Numbered from the stretch's first letter, positions 10,201 to 21,084 are shown. The stretch: 64,000 nt of DNA from Mesostigma viride (GCA_009746045.1 RPFO01000175.1:4197794-4261793); one strand, 5' to 3'. The notes: generated by a model from the letters alone, not told the origin. Translations and numbers: made by a program.

Positions 10201-11851
10201 TGCTGAATTGTACACGTCGGTTTCCACAGTTGGCGGAGAGATTACCATACCGACAGCCTCTGCGGCGGCGGCCAACACGATTTTTGCCCGGATGGTAGAC
10301 CTAGACTGCGGGACATCCAACGACGGGTATGGCGCGTGGGTGGTGGAGGCAAGCGTAAAAACGGCATCTAGCGTGCCCACGACCAAATTTTGCATTTTTG
10401 ACATCGGGGATGACTTGAACGGGGTATGTAACCGCATCACCATGTATTGCACATACGTCTCGAGCGTGTGGTATCTGTACATCGAGGCCAGAAGCAGTAC
10501 TTCTTCCACTGCGAGGGTTATTTCGATCCCGTTCTCCAACCTGACCGCCTACGCGACCTCCGTCAAGGGAACGAACGTCACCGCCCCCAATGACACCAAC
10601 TACCACACGTACAAGCTGTATCGGAAACGCGTTACAGCGAGCGGGACTCAGAACGACCCGGCCACTCTGTTTCAATTCTGGTACGACGGAGTGGAGTTCA
10701 ATTTGACACCGAATGCCGTCCCAGCTGCAGGTGTCATCGCGCCACAGGCCATTGCCAACGCGATTATCAATAGCACCAATAACTACCTCCGCCTCGGAAA
10801 CAACCTCGATCCCGGGAGTCTGCAGTCGGTCGTGGTGGACTACGCCCGTTACTACAATGCTCCTACAGGCCTACCGACTAGCGCTCCGATGTCCGCTCCC
10901 ACCCACTCGGGGGGGTACTTCCAGACGTTCTACGGCACCGCCGGTTATCTCACATCCAACTACAGCAAGACATCCATCACCAGGGGGTCCGCGGCCAACG
11001 GCTCCGGTGTCCTGGTGACCGGCATCGTGAAGCCCATCACTTCCCTAGCCAGCGCGACGGGCGGGTCGATCGGTACAGGTACCGGCACCGCGATGACGGC
11101 CCCTTTTCTCTGCGGCGTCGGCGGCTCCACCAAATCGAACAAGGACATGGTGGAGCTGCTCACCGTCGGCGACCCCGCCACTGCCGGCGCGTACGTCAGC
11201 GTGTGGGCCTGGCGATCGGGCCGCATCTTGATGTTCAACGGGACATCGTACACCGAGACCGTGAACCCCGTCGTGGGCTCGTCCGAGTTTGTGCTGGGTG
11301 TCCACCTGTCCGCCACCGAGCCGCAGCTGTTCATCAACGGCCAGCTCAAGTCCAGCTCCGACGCCGCCGTCATGCTGCCGTGGAGGACTATCGCCGGCAA
11401 CGTCGCCACGACCATCAGTGCCGGCAACACCGGCGCTATCCTGAGCAGCACCGCTTCCGCCCGGGGTGTTTATCTCGGTCCTCGAAGCACGTACGACGTG
11501 ACCAGCACCGTCACGACTCCCACGCTCAACGTTGGCTACAAGAACTGGCGCTTAGTGGACACCGCCCTCAACAGCATGACGGCACAGCAGATCGCCGACA
11601 CGCAGCTGTACAGGTACTCCAGCGAGTACGACTCCGGCCCTCTCACCGTCACGTACGGTTTCCGTATTGCGGACGACGAGACGCTGCAGATCGTCAAGAC
11701 CCAGGGGTCCATGGCCAGTACTACGAACACGATGCTCGGTAACATCCTCCCCGTCAGCGAGGACGGAACGGGGGCCTTGACCGTGAACTCCCTTGGCGCC
11801 ATCGGTTCTAGCACCGTGGACCCGGTTATGGATCTGACCAACAAGCGTTAA
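7205..11851 (+). CDS. giant virus fibre/adhesin-like structural protein with LamG-like domains
   Basis: The protein has 1,548 residues from ATG 7,205, Ser/Thr/Gly/Ala-rich and beta-strand-rich throughout, without a signal peptide. The N-terminal quarter has the repeated style LYLNPASGTLKVNGNMQVDGTL, seen in fibre or head-decoration proteins of giant viruses. At least three concanavalin/LamG-like modules follow. Two are clear duplicates: about residues 730-950 (PDLDTGTANNGLGIWTVEA ... NYHTYRLSRI ... FNLWVDG) and about 970-1,220 (VDLDCGTSNDGYGAWVVEA ... NYHTYKLYRK ... FQFWYDG). Host attachment or a glycan-binding surface role is inferred. It is followed by two related, smaller genes (20,396 and 24,137) once the intervening retroelements are ignored. 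Confidence 0.6.
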   Translation: MSVSLSTLGTGRFKQVLTEQVSSDVQPTSSFAILSNTKIDLVPNVLNGNAVDATVLPTTDLATNEVVVHGNLRVMGAIDGALSSSSAPTVDYTKNTSTTEATNTLLASSSNHLVLQAASTAKEVIVQDSKFVAHRPTTALTTTTVPVPDILAVRAERAGAADTQEFTLGLAYGDTGSTFLSTDGNSTSKTAWRGLIDSGANDMEIKSDSQMRVSADRLATGEVRLGAGSGITLAPSIATPGADPATKIVVQAAALEDTSLAVSGVSALSETRQAHAYSTDATTIAAKRGVGNSTTGGNLWITGDTSVADSSVAVEQVKFVDSSVSTTNPSLALSAAANVSVMNDLVLTATDGDGGKIATKTGDLYLNPASGTLKVNGNMQVDGTLTTVNTTVQEAVVTEKTLRLAGTKNTVAVAWAFNGNSNLSTTGVVMAPTNASVTAGKLLLAANVSANGTASWVSPFPKNLESFEITFNVSLAGVPGAASSVKKLFSYGPLAGKLNVPASGSFGTVTIDNGGGVTSTSSSTPIRTDGTIANIKYKVVARRTYYATTAMSTFELFVDGVRCISTTGDGIALLDLLATPAFVLGGDTFTCAVSYDDIRIETVTAPSNTVTDGAGVSVLGDGAVNNVPCDRSITWQKGTTQEKGDHTGSYWQVKGGQLMLSRTIDASLRKAPGSSILLSSLPAKTGIAPAAMTEPNMWPMSAYTGTTPNFSTVDSVSALNLAYSATSAAASETWLDTWDLTGTDPLANTGTGTSGAFTISPQTGYVGNSSLQVPAQGSATNAFYVQLPDLDTGTANNGLGIWTVEARVKTTVNNTSDVLLFKLGQDFLGAGGGNQVALFLNGSNGLCLRTECPGAGDDSLLIPIATNQLATAPAINPNDGNYHTYRLSRIAVGASQGEIAPGTENTYFNLWVDGRQINVNTGSNGVIINNGTKLSHAPLVSTTQNWLRLGNTQRPALTAAVTVDYARFKNGFTNTGTDIWLGEWQFSGTSTFSTGPGSSAELYTSVSTVGGEITIPTASAAAANTIFARMVDLDCGTSNDGYGAWVVEASVKTASSVPTTKFCIFDIGDDLNGVCNRITMYCTYVSSVWYLYIEARSSTSSTARVISIPFSNLTAYATSVKGTNVTAPNDTNYHTYKLYRKRVTASGTQNDPATLFQFWYDGVEFNLTPNAVPAAGVIAPQAIANAIINSTNNYLRLGNNLDPGSLQSVVVDYARYYNAPTGLPTSAPMSAPTHSGGYFQTFYGTAGYLTSNYSKTSITRGSAANGSGVLVTGIVKPITSLASATGGSIGTGTGTAMTAPFLCGVGGSTKSNKDMVELLTVGDPATAGAYVSVWAWRSGRILMFNGTSYTETVNPVVGSSEFVLGVHLSATEPQLFINGQLKSSSDAAVMLPWRTIAGNVATTISAGNTGAILSSTASARGVYLGPRSTYDVTSTVTTPTLNVGYKNWRLVDTALNSMTAQQIADTQLYRYSSEYDSGPLTVTYGFRIADDETLQIVKTQGSMASTTNTMLGNILPVSEDGTGALTVNSLGAIGSSTVDPVMDLTNKR

Positions 11852-11889
11852 GGTGTGGTTGTGGGAGGCTATTTTTTTTACAATCGATA

Positions 11890-12346
11890 AGTTGGATGGA
11901 GACTAGGAACGACGAACAACTGCTGAAGCTGAATGCGAATGATGATTGTATTACAATAATACAATGAGAGAGCAAAGGAAGCTGAGAGCTCAGAATGGAA
12001 CGTCTGGGCAAACTCGGGTGCTGTGGCACTCCCCAGTGCTACGCCTATATGCCTATGGCGGTGCTACCTGCAGCACACGACCAGTGGACAACTGTACACT
12101 GCAATGCCATGCGACCACGTCACTAGCATCGACTACCCTCGGCCCGTCCAGAACCGGATAACCCGGGTCTGGCGGGTCGAGCTAGAGTCTAGGCACAGTC
12201 TGGCACTAACCGCACATCGGTCCACATGACACCTCAGTACCGTACACCCTGCCGTACTGTACTGAGGTGTCCCGCTCAGCCGCGGTAGGCAATACGCGGC
12301 GCGCAGGCCGGAAATCCGTGTGTCAGCCTAAGCATCTCATCTAACT
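11890..12346 (-). repeat. 3' LTR of the copia element
   Basis: This 457-bp LTR matches the copy at 19,925-20,376 with a few substitutions and five single- or multi-base indels. It contains a 12-bp inverted repeat (ACACCTCAGTAC / GTACTGAGGTGT) with a short loop at about 12,228-12,269, which could form a hairpin in the transcript. Confidence 0.92.
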
Positions 12347-13460
12347 CCCATTATGTTTTCCTTTCAGGTTGAAGGCTAGCGACTTCAAGCCTGACCCTGC
12401 CCAGCTAGGAGACTGACTCCAAGCTGACTGAGGTGCTGAGCAACTGACACCCATACTGCAACATCTGGACTGAAAAAGATGGGCCCCAGAACTCGTGCAA
12501 TACTTGTGATGGCATCACGTTTAGCTCAACATGCCCGGGGAGTTCCTCCTCCTCGCGAGCTCACAAGGGAGATAGCTATGCCTGTCTGCCTATCCAGGGA
12601 GTGCACCACCAGCCAAGAAGCCATTGTAAAAAAATGCCAAGGTAACCGTTTAAGAGGTTCCATGTTGTTCCATCATCATCGCCCACTCAGAGAAAAAATA
12701 CCCAGCCAGGCTGGGTCAACTGAGCTCAGGTTACCTGCAACCTGAGGAGTGACAGTGGACAGGTTTATTGCACCCTGCACTGTCCATGTTGTACCTGCAC
12801 AACATGTGAGGACCAGCCACCCCTGCCCTGCACAGAGGGGGCTGAAGTCCTAGTGACAGGTGACAGGACTATGACATCCTGGACCTGGCCACATTGCACC
12901 TGCACAACGTGTGGACCAGCCACCCCTGCCCTGCACATGGGTGACTGAAGTCCTGGTGACAGGTGACAGGAATATTTCATCCTGCACCTGTGCTGAGCAC
13001 GTTGTACTAGACAACATGACAGCACCCATGCCTTTACTGCCACTGAACAGTGAGGCCAGGTGGCCCAGGATATCCACAGTGAACTGGGGTCCTGGGTAAC
13101 CACCTGTCAAGGGAGCTTTGACCCTCCACTTGAATGGGGGCACCTGAGCCACTGAGCTCAAGGCCAATCCACCAAGGCATACGCCCTAGTGGAAAGAATG
13201 TGAGATACATCCCATGCCCACCTATGAAGGTGTGCATAACGAAATTCCATGGTGTTGAAAAAATCAAAACAGATTTTATTGGGCATAGGGCACGCAGATG
13301 TATGAAAAACAGACTCCAACCAACCCCCCTTGCTGGAAGCCACAACCTACCCCTTGGACCTGCCCAAGGGGTACTGGGTGACCTAGGCGGCCCTGGTGAA
13401 CAGGACCCTGCTAGGCGTCCCCCCTATGGGGCAGGGTTGCCTGCTTGCCATAGGGGTTCA
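12347..13460. other. copia 3' untranslated region with about 105-bp tandem repeat
   Basis: There is no gene here. The stretch lies between the end of the RNase H region and the 3' LTR. Two diverged direct repeats of roughly 105 bp occur at about 12,788-12,897 and 12,898-13,000. Both begin CCTGCACAAC and contain GACCAGCCACCCCTGCCC and AGTCCTRGTGACAGGTGACA. The rest is unremarkable. Confidence 0.75.
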
Positions 13461-15271
13461 TCAAGTGGTACAACAGCTGGTATTGTCAGCTGCCTGCTGA
13501 GGCACTTTAGTGAGTGCATCAGCAGCGTTGTGTTTGTCCTCCACGTGACGGGTGGACTCCCAGTAGGTGGACTCCTGTTTCAGGACCACCCAGTCAAGAT
13601 CAGTGTGCACAGCATAGGGGTTAGCAAGGAAACTGAGGACTGACTGACTGTCAGTGAGCAAGTGTGCCACCACCCCAGCATTGCTGCCTGCTTGCATCTG
13701 CAACCAAACCAGCACATGATTCAAGTACCTGGCATGAAGCACTGCTGACACCACTGCCCTGCACTCAGCAGCATTGCTGCTGACAGCCTTGCGTCTATGC
13801 AACCGGCTGTACCATGAAATGAGAGACAAGGGTGCATCATCATTCTGCACAAAATACAAGCCTGACTCCCTTGCCTGCAACTTGGTAATCTGCCTGGACT
13901 CCATGGAACTATCCATCATAGCTTGGATGTGAATGGTTTTGTGGAGATCCAAGGAGTGCAAGATAAGGGGAGGGCCTTCCTGGAGAGTTTTGGTGATGGC
14001 TTTGTGACCTACTTGCATCAAGACATCATCATCAACTCTGCTAACCACAGCCAGGTGAGGTGCACACGTTGAGCACAACCACCCCAGCTTGCCTCTAATG
14101 GTAGGACAGGCTCCAGGTTTGATTTTTGTTTGCAAAACCTCCAAGCAGCTGTGCATGTAATCATTGGGAGAGTAGAGTGCACACACCCACTGGTTTTGAT
14201 GCTGCTGGAGTTGTAACATTGTGCCACAAAATTTTATGGCAGTGGTGCCCAGCTCTACTTGCTTGCCAATCTCAAAATGCTGTGACACTTGTTGAATAAA
14301 ATCATCCACAGCACGCCTTGGCCCAGCAATCAGCTGATCATCCCCATGCCACACAAAGGTGAGAATGCCATGAGGGTGTGGGACCACAAAGAAGCAAGGG
14401 TCTATGTCATCATATCTAGCCCCTAGCTTTTCAAACACAGCCTGAGCTGACATCCTGAAAATGCGAGGAGCTGATTGCAGCCCTTCAACACCTATGTTAG
14501 CTTTCAGGTACTGCTGAGGGATGTGTTTTGCCCAAACTCTGGGAGTGGAGACTACATACACCTGACCATGCCACACTTGTTGTGCTATCTCAGGTGAGCC
14601 TTTCAGGAAAGCCCTTTTAATGTCTGTAGCCTTACATACATAGTCATCCCCATCATTGAGATGACCCACAAAGACAGACAGCAAGATTTTTAGGGATGTT
14701 TGCTGAATGCCTGGCGTGTACAACTCTGCCTCTGTCAGATCAGTGGTGCCCTTGAACTCTGTCACACAAGGTCTAGCATGAAAATGACTGACCCATCTGC
14801 TGCTGGCTTATGTTTACACACAAACTTCAGGCGCAAGTGCTTGCACCCTGCAGGCTTTTTGTCAATAGGTGTGACAGGTGGAGTATGAGAAGGACTAAGA
14901 GGATCTGGCACTACCCATTCTTCCCTGGCCTTGTTAAAGGCCTCCACCCATTTTAGGAATCCTATGTGTGTGCGACAGTCTTGCTCTATCTGTTCATAAG
15001 AAAGAGGAGACATTTTAGCCACATCATGCTTGCCCAATCCAAATGAGTTGGGATGAAGTTTTTGGTTGTGAACCAAGTCTGCCACACAGGGTTCTTGCCC
15101 TGGGGCATACTTGGGTGTAGCAAATTTTACAGAAGCAATGTTGGTGTTAAGAAGTTTTTCAAGAGAAATTTTGAAATGATTCAGATCAACACCACCCATG
15201 TCCTGGATGGATAGTCTATCACTGGAGATGAGACACCAGGGTAACAGAGAAAAGGATCCCCCAAAAAGCAT
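13461..15271 (-). pseudogene. copia reverse transcriptase and RNase H region
   Basis: Two overlapping frames (14,762-15,271 and 13,461-14,765) carry the RT and RNase H. The copia RT landmarks are KPAGCKHLRLKF (compare KPVGCRWVFK), DIKRAFLKG, GLQSAPRIF and the catalytic box FVWHGDDQLIAG, where DD is kept but the preceding Tyr-Val is replaced. RNase H follows, with NAAECRAVVSAV, LTDSQS and ending KHNAADALTK. The frame changes near 14,763. The Tyr-Val change and frame break make activity unlikely, although the fold is fully recognisable. Confidence 0.85.
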
Positions 15272-15480
15272 TCCCTTTATAACCTTCCAAGACCTGAAAA
15301 GGAGTGGGGATACCGAGTATAGTCAACATGACCTGACCTAATACCTTGAGGGATGACTGCCCTGAGAAATCAGCCACATGGTGCCAGGGTGAAGGTTCCA
15401 AAGGCAATGGGGCACAGCCAGGGCACTGATAATGCTGACCTGGGCTTGTGTGTCCACTGCAACCATAAATGGGCTATTGT
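15200..15480 (-). pseudogene. retropepsin-like protease domain between integrase and RT
   Basis: The motif AVDTQAQVSIIS (about 15,425-15,462) matches the retroviral aspartic protease active site, but the Gly of DTG is Gln. Continuing in the neighbouring frame are VADFSGQSSLKVLGQV and FQVLEGYKGNAFWGI, which fit the flap and the C-terminal hydrophobic-hydrophobic-Gly segment of retropepsins. Its place after integrase and before RT is not the usual copia order, where protease precedes integrase. It could be a misplaced or duplicated domain, or this lineage may have a rearranged pol. Confidence 0.6.
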
Positions 15481-15873
15481 CATTCTGCCCAACCTTCCCC
15501 ACCTTAGCTGATCCTGCAGCAGTTTGAGCTTTGGCTCTATGAGCTGCTTGTAAAATGCGAACAGCGTCTGCTAGGCTGCGTTTGGAAGGTGCAGCTAGTG
15601 GCTGAGCTATGTTCACACTTGAAGAGGTGATAGGTTGCTGATCACCTGTTTTGCCAATGTGACCCTCTGCTGCAGGGGGCCAAGCCTGCAGTGACTGCCT
15701 GCAATCATCAAGGGTGACCTGGGTGTCACAGTGGGTGTGGCTCTCACACTCACCAGTGGGTGTTCCAAACAACCACTCACTGGGCAACGCTGGGATGCCA
15801 GGCAACTGTACAGGGCTGTCGGCCAACAGCTCTTCCTCCTCTGCCACGTCTGACACAGTTGGAAAATACAATT

Positions 15874-17122
15874 TCATCCTGTGAGGTGAACACCTGTGAA
15901 TTTTCCCGTGTCATTGTGTTTAACTAACACTGTCCTGCCAGTGGTGTTAAACTTTAGGATGGTGGCTGGCCCATGCCAGGTACCCACCTTGCCTAGTCCC
16001 GACTCCTTGTAGAATAGGACCTGATCCCCTTCTCTGAAGGTGGGACGTGGATGCTTTGCATCCTTGACAGCTAACCTGCTAGCTGTCTGTGCTCGCTGTG
16101 CGTTGTAGAGGGCTAGTACCTCAGGTGGATAAATGCCTGCATGCAATCCATCTGGTGTAATGACCACCCCTTGTGGGGTTTTCATGAGTGGCCTCCTGTT
16201 GAGGACTTGGCACAACCTGGTGGACCACAGAGCTCTGTCAGCATATGACCCACTGTCAGCCAGCAGATTGCCATCTTCTTTGGCTACAAGGGTTTTAATG
16301 GACCTGATGGCCCTTTCAATAATGCCTTGCCTCTCATGATCTTCTAGCCCAGCCAGATCAATAGCCTCACACCCTGGTTCATTGGCAAGACACGTGAACT
16401 GCTGATCCAGTAACAATGCCTCCACAGGGTAGTACCTGGCCTGAGCAATCAAGAGAGCCCTGAGCAACTGTGTCTTGTCCATTCCAGGTAATGGTTCAAT
16501 GGTTGTGTACCTTGACCATGCATCTTTAAGTGCCAAGTAAGATTGTCCTTTGATATGAAAGACATCTCCTACCACCCTGCCCTTGCTCTTAGGTGGGGTA
16601 GCTACATGCCACTTAGGGGGTTTGGGTGCATTGAACTGACAATGCTGGCAGTGGGATCTGACCACCTGGCATGCACGTCTGAGTGCTGCCCCCCCTATTG
16701 CTGCTGCCACCACCTCTGCACTCACTTCATGCCCATAAAGGAAATGCAACTGCAAAGCAAGCTCCTGAAAACTGATCTGAGCATCCTCTGCTGGGGACAC
16801 TCTGCACACCTTGGGAACCATAGATGTGAAGGTTGGTTTAGAGACATAATCTTCTGAAACCAGCTGTAGCACCTTTCCAGAACTGCTCACTGCTCTGACA
16901 GTGGGGCATGCAGATGAAAGAGGTGAAGCAGGCACACTCAAGCCAGCATGAGAGGGAGACTCACACTTCTTGCCGTAAGGAGGCCGCTTGCAGTCCTTGG
17001 GGTCACCGTGGGGCGGCCCGTGGCACTTGTGGCACAGGACGTCCAAATGCCCCAGCTCGTCCACGTTCTTGCGGCAGGTGGGCCGCAGGTGGTACTTCAT
17101 GCCACAGCGGGTGCACCGCTGA
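15874..17122 (-). pseudogene. copia zinc knuckle and integrase region
   Basis: The frame opens with a CCHC knuckle, CTRCGMKYHLRPTC (CX2CX4HX4C), across the 17,100 boundary, and a second Cys/His cluster (CHKCHGPPHGDPKDC). The integrase follows, with a zinc-binding HFLYGH ... CQHCQF. The catalytic triad is plausible as D in GDVFHIKG, D in LLLDQQF and E in GIIERAIRSIKTL. A C-terminal GDQVLFYKESGLGKVGTWHG resembles the integrase C-terminal beta domain. This frame is intact over about 408 residues, longer than any other pol piece of the element. Confidence 0.8.
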
Positions 17123-17154
17123 GAAGACTTGTCCTCCTTGTCCTGCTTCTTGTT

Positions 17155-17213
<59 letters not shown>

Positions 17214-19880
17214 GCTGTTGCTGTTGTTGTTGTTGTTGCTGGAGCTGCCCCCCTTGGAGGGAGACTGCCCCTTACCCTTGCCCTTGCCCCAGCCCCTGCC
17301 CTTGCCCTTGCCCTTGCCCTTGCCCTTGCCCTTGCCCTTAAACATTTGTCCCAGCAGGGACTTGACTTCTGCCATAGTGACAGGTCTCTTGCTCCTGTCT
17401 TCCCTCTCCCTATCCTCCTCCTCCCTCTCTTCCCCCCTGACCCTCTTTACAGAGGTGCCCATGGCCCCCTGGCTAAGGGGAGCCAAGGCCAGCTTGATAT
17501 AATCCAATGCCTCCTTCATGTCCTCCCAGTACTTTGCCATTCCTGTGGCAAGCATAGCGTAGGTGTTTTTGTCAAGTTTGAGTTTCTCAAGGAAGAACGC
17601 AGCAAGAACTTGTGATCTAGCTGCTGGACATCAGGACGTGCTTTGATGGCTAGCTCATATTTCTTTGTCTCAGCCACATAGTCCACTGATGTGACCCTGT
17701 ATTCCTCTACCCACCTGAATGCCCCATAGATGTCCACAGATGAGGGGGTGGAGAGGAGGTCAGTTAGCTCCTTCATGAAAGCCTCCCAAACTGCCCTAGC
17801 CTGCGTGTCCTGCCACTTGGGATACCTACGCTGGAAGACAAGAATGAGATTCTGAATCTGAGAAGAGGACTGATGGTAGAAATCCCCCTGCATGAGAGAT
17901 CCAAACCAATTCTTGACATTCAGTTCCTCCCTAGCCAGCTGCAGAGAGAGAAGTGCATGATTCCCCTGCTCCCTAGTATACCCCTCAGGCAGCCCCCTGA
18001 CATTAATCCTATCCACAGGACGGTTTTCATTGTAAGTGGGCAACCTAGAGGGGGATGCAGGGGGAGAGGGAGAAGATGGTGTTGCTGCTGCAGCATTCAC
18101 AGGAGAGACCTGCTGAGAGGGAAGTGCTACTTGAGTGAGCTGAGCAGGATGGGCAAACATGGGCTGTGTAGGAGGGTTAGACAACATAGGGGTGGGCTGG
18201 GTGGGGGTGTGAGTGTGTGTCACTTCCCGCCTCCTGCTGCGGGCCTCCTCCCAATCATGGAAGGTGGGAGAGAGGGACACTTCATCGTCAGTAGGGTTAG
18301 TAAGATCATGATGCAGCCAGGTAGGCAGAGTTAGCCACCTACCCGCCCCTCTCAGGATGGCGTTGTGCAGGAGCTCCAGCAAACGCACCAGACGCACCCT
18401 GCTGCCCTGCACCCTCCTCCCTGAGAGGAGAGCCTGCAGGGCAGGCAGCAGGTCGTCGCACACCCTGCGTGTGCCCGCTTGGAGGTTGGGCAGGCCCAGG
18501 ATGTGCGTGATGATTGCACACACCAGGCTGCCCGCCTCCGCGACGTGCATCTGCTGGCTCCTGTCGGCCAGCCCACGGAAGGAGGCTGTGGCTGTCTGTA
18601 TGGCACGCCACACGGCCTCATCACCCAGGGTGATGAAGTCGCGACCTTGCAGGTCGCCCTCCAGCAGTGCTGGTTGCTGCCCAGCTGCGGTGGGACCCTG
18701 AGGCCCCTCCGGCCCTGCCAGGGACTTGTCCTTGTTGCGGCTAGAGGGGGCCTGCCCCCCAGAGCCGCTGGAGGTGCCCGTGACACCCTCCATGGGGGCT
18801 GCATCCCCCGCCAGCGCCGGAGGCGCCGGCGTCGCTGCCGGGGTCCCTGCGACCCCGGGCGCTTGTGTCGCCGCCGGGGTCCCTGCGACCCCGGTGGCCT
18901 CCTCAGCCACCTGGCCCCCCACGCTGGGCGGGGGAGCCTGCGGCTGAGGTTGGACCCTCTGACCTGCCAGAGGGTCCTGGGTGGCTTCACCACCCATGGG
19001 CGTGTTGGGGGCGTCTGCCGCCCCGCGCCCCGTCGCAGGCGGCATCGCAGCCGCCTCACGCCTATCCGGGCCCCAGCCAACTGGCGTGACTTGGGGCCAC
19101 GGCCCCAACGGAGTCAGCGGATCTCCTGTCGGGCGACCACGCGCAGCGCCTCTCTCTGGCGCTGCCTGGACGCCCACTGATCAACAGTGCCGGGGTTGTG
19201 CCTCGGCCGATTGGCGAAACAGTACAGCCAAACTGCCACCTGAACCAGGGAACTGCATCCTAAGACGCCCCTCGATCAGCGTGTGCACCCGATGAACCTC
19301 TATCGCGTGATCTCCTCATCTGGAAGCACTGAAAACGTTGACGTAAATCCGGCCGTTCACCGAAATGAACGCCGGGATGTCGTCCTCCCCAAGGGGGAGA
19401 AAATGGGGGGGCGCCCGAACGCGACCGGGGGCGGAACATGTTCCCCATACCGGTCAATGTCCATGTGGCCATCTGTCGGCCCACGGAAAGGTTGCCAGAC
19501 GTCGCAGGTGTCTGCGACGAAAGCTCGAGCGAAGGCCGAGGCCTCGCAGGCGGCACCTCGCCATCCTCCTCGAGGAATCACTCCGCTCACGACCCCCGTC
19601 ACCTGCGACGGGGGTGCGTGCCCGGGGGACCTGCCCCCCAGGTGCCATGGCGGACGAACCGCCAGTGGCAAACGGACGACCGCTCGCCATCCCCGGGCGC
19701 CGGGCCCCACCTGCGGGCCCCGACGCCTGGGTGGTCAGCGACCACCGTGCGGAAGGTGACGTTGGGCGTCACCCTCGCATCGTTGGTGGAGGGCGTGCCC
19801 TCCGGCGAAAGGCGGGGTGAGGTGCGCCTGGCAGGCGCCTTCCCCTTGTTGTTGCCGTTGTTGCCGTTGTTGGAAGCCAT
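17097..19880 (-). pseudogene. copia gag region, broken into several frames
   Basis: Gag probably starts at ATG 19,880 (MASNNGNNGNNKGK) just inside the primer-binding site. It passes through at least three frames before a long frame from 19,177 to 17,516 (Pro/Ala/Gly-rich N-half; helical C-half with FYHQSSSQIQNLILVFQRRY). It then shifts again into 17,555-17,097, which carries a Gly-Lys run and a poly-Asn run encoded by (GTT)n. The assignment rests on position before the zinc knuckle and on composition rather than on direct homology. Confidence 0.65.
17154..17340. repeat. (GTT)n and (CCCTTG)n coding microsatellites
   Basis: About 87 bp of nearly pure GTT repeat (poly-Asn on the coding minus strand) is followed at 17,262-17,340 by CCCTTG repeats (Gly-Lys on the minus strand). 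Both lie inside the copia gag C-terminus. They give long false open frames on the plus strand (poly-Val, poly-Leu, poly-Cys). Confidence 0.9.
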
Positions 19881-19924
19881 ATCTTTTTTTTGATTGTAAA
19901 AAAAATATCGAACTTTTCAGTCCA

Positions 19925-20376
19925 AGTTGGATGGAGACTAGGGACGACGAACAACTGCGAAAGCTGAGAGCGAATGATGATTGTATTACAATAATACAAT
20001 GAGAGAGCAAGGAAGCTGAGGGCTCAGAATGGAACGTCTGGGCAAACTCGGGTGCTGTGGCACTCCCCAGTGCTACGCCTATATGCCTATGGCGGTGCTA
20101 CCTGCAGCACACGACCAGTGGACAACTGTACACTGCAATGCCATGCGACCACGTCACTAGCATCACTACTCGGCCCGTCAGAACCGGATAACCCGGGTCT
20201 GGCGGGTCGAGCTAGAGTCTAGGCACAGTCTGGCACTAACCGCACATCGGTCCACATGACACCTCAGTACCGTACACCCTGCCGTACTGTACTGAGGTGT
20301 CCCGCTCAGCCGCGGTAGGCAATACGCGGCGCGCAGGCCGGAAATCCGTGTGTCAGCCTAAGCATCTCATCTAACT
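19925..20376 (-). repeat. 5' LTR of the copia element
   Basis: This 452-bp LTR pairs with 11,890-12,346. On the coding strand it starts AGTTAGATGAGATGC at 20,376 and ends CATCCAACT at 19,925, directly followed by TGGACTG. That TGG fixes the LTR end. The imperfect terminal inverted repeat AGTTAGATG / CATCCAACT supports the same boundary. Confidence 0.92.
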
Positions 20377-20395
20377 CGATATATAAAACCGCGTC
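20377..20395 (+). promoter_or_regulatory. TATA-box promoter of fibre gene, partly duplicated by copia insertion
   Basis: The sequence cgatatataaaaccgcgtc lies directly before ATG 20,396 and includes TATATAAAA. The first five bases are the target-site duplication of the copia element, so before insertion the promoter read continuously from the 11,880s. The insertion left the TATA box itself intact but removed everything upstream of it. Confidence 0.6.
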
Positions 20396-21084
20396 ATGCC
20401 TCCCAACTTGGAGCAAGCAAACGGCAGGCTTTTTTTCAAGGCGATTCAAACTCGAGAGCTGACCGGCATCTCGCAGGACTCGACACAAAACGCGTCACTC
20501 AAGATCGTCCAAGAGAATGGAAACACCGCTCTCCAGGCGGTCAAACCGGATGGCAGTCTCGGCGCCAAGCTGGTCATTGGCGCGACTAGTGCATATCTGG
20601 AGAGCACGACTGGCGGAGGGGGCGCGGGGGCATCCAGGATGGGGTTCACTTCAGCGGGGCTCGTGGGTGTTTCGGGGGTCAGCAGTGAGCTGGCTGGCAT
20701 CGAGACTGTCCCCACCCCGGTCGGTAGCATTAAGTTTGAGGGGCTCGTGGCTGACAATCACGATGTCAACTACCAAACTGTTACAACAGTGGCACCATCT
20801 CATACGATATTGAGGTCCACGACGAGTGACCTGATACTTGCGGGAAACGGATTGTTTGATACTAACAAGTATGCTCCCAAACGCCACGTCATCACATTGG
20901 GAGAATTGCACGCGTACCATGGTGATGGGACGTCGGATGAGGGGGGGGATGCCGTGAAGGTCATGGGGCGGCGTATGGAACCATCATCCACAACCTACGA
21001 GCCGGCCTCCATAAACCTCGGGATCCATCACAATGATAGTTTCGCTTCAACCGGAGCTAGCGTGACGCGCGGGAGGATAACAAC

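Larger units (their letters stand above)
11890..20376 (-). mobile_element. Ty1/copia-type LTR retrotransposon, internally broken
   Basis: Two direct repeats (11,890-12,346 and 19,925-20,376) flank an 8.5-kb element read on the minus strand. A 5-bp duplication CGATA is seen at 11,885-11,889 and 20,377-20,381. Going leftward from the 5' LTR, TGGACTGAAAAG follows the LTR end immediately and fits a primer-binding site; a purine-rich stretch (ATAATGGG) precedes the 3' LTR. Gag, zinc knuckle, integrase, protease-like, RT and RNase H regions are all present but lie in several frames. The LTR ends are AGTT...AACT rather than TG...CA. The LTRs differ at only about ten sites, so the insertion is fairly young although its genes are broken. 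Confidence 0.9.

Noticed and set aside
16908-17615. Long plus-strand frames rich in Val, Leu or Cys
   Set aside because: They are antisense readings of the (GTT)n and (CCCTTG)n repeats in copia gag.
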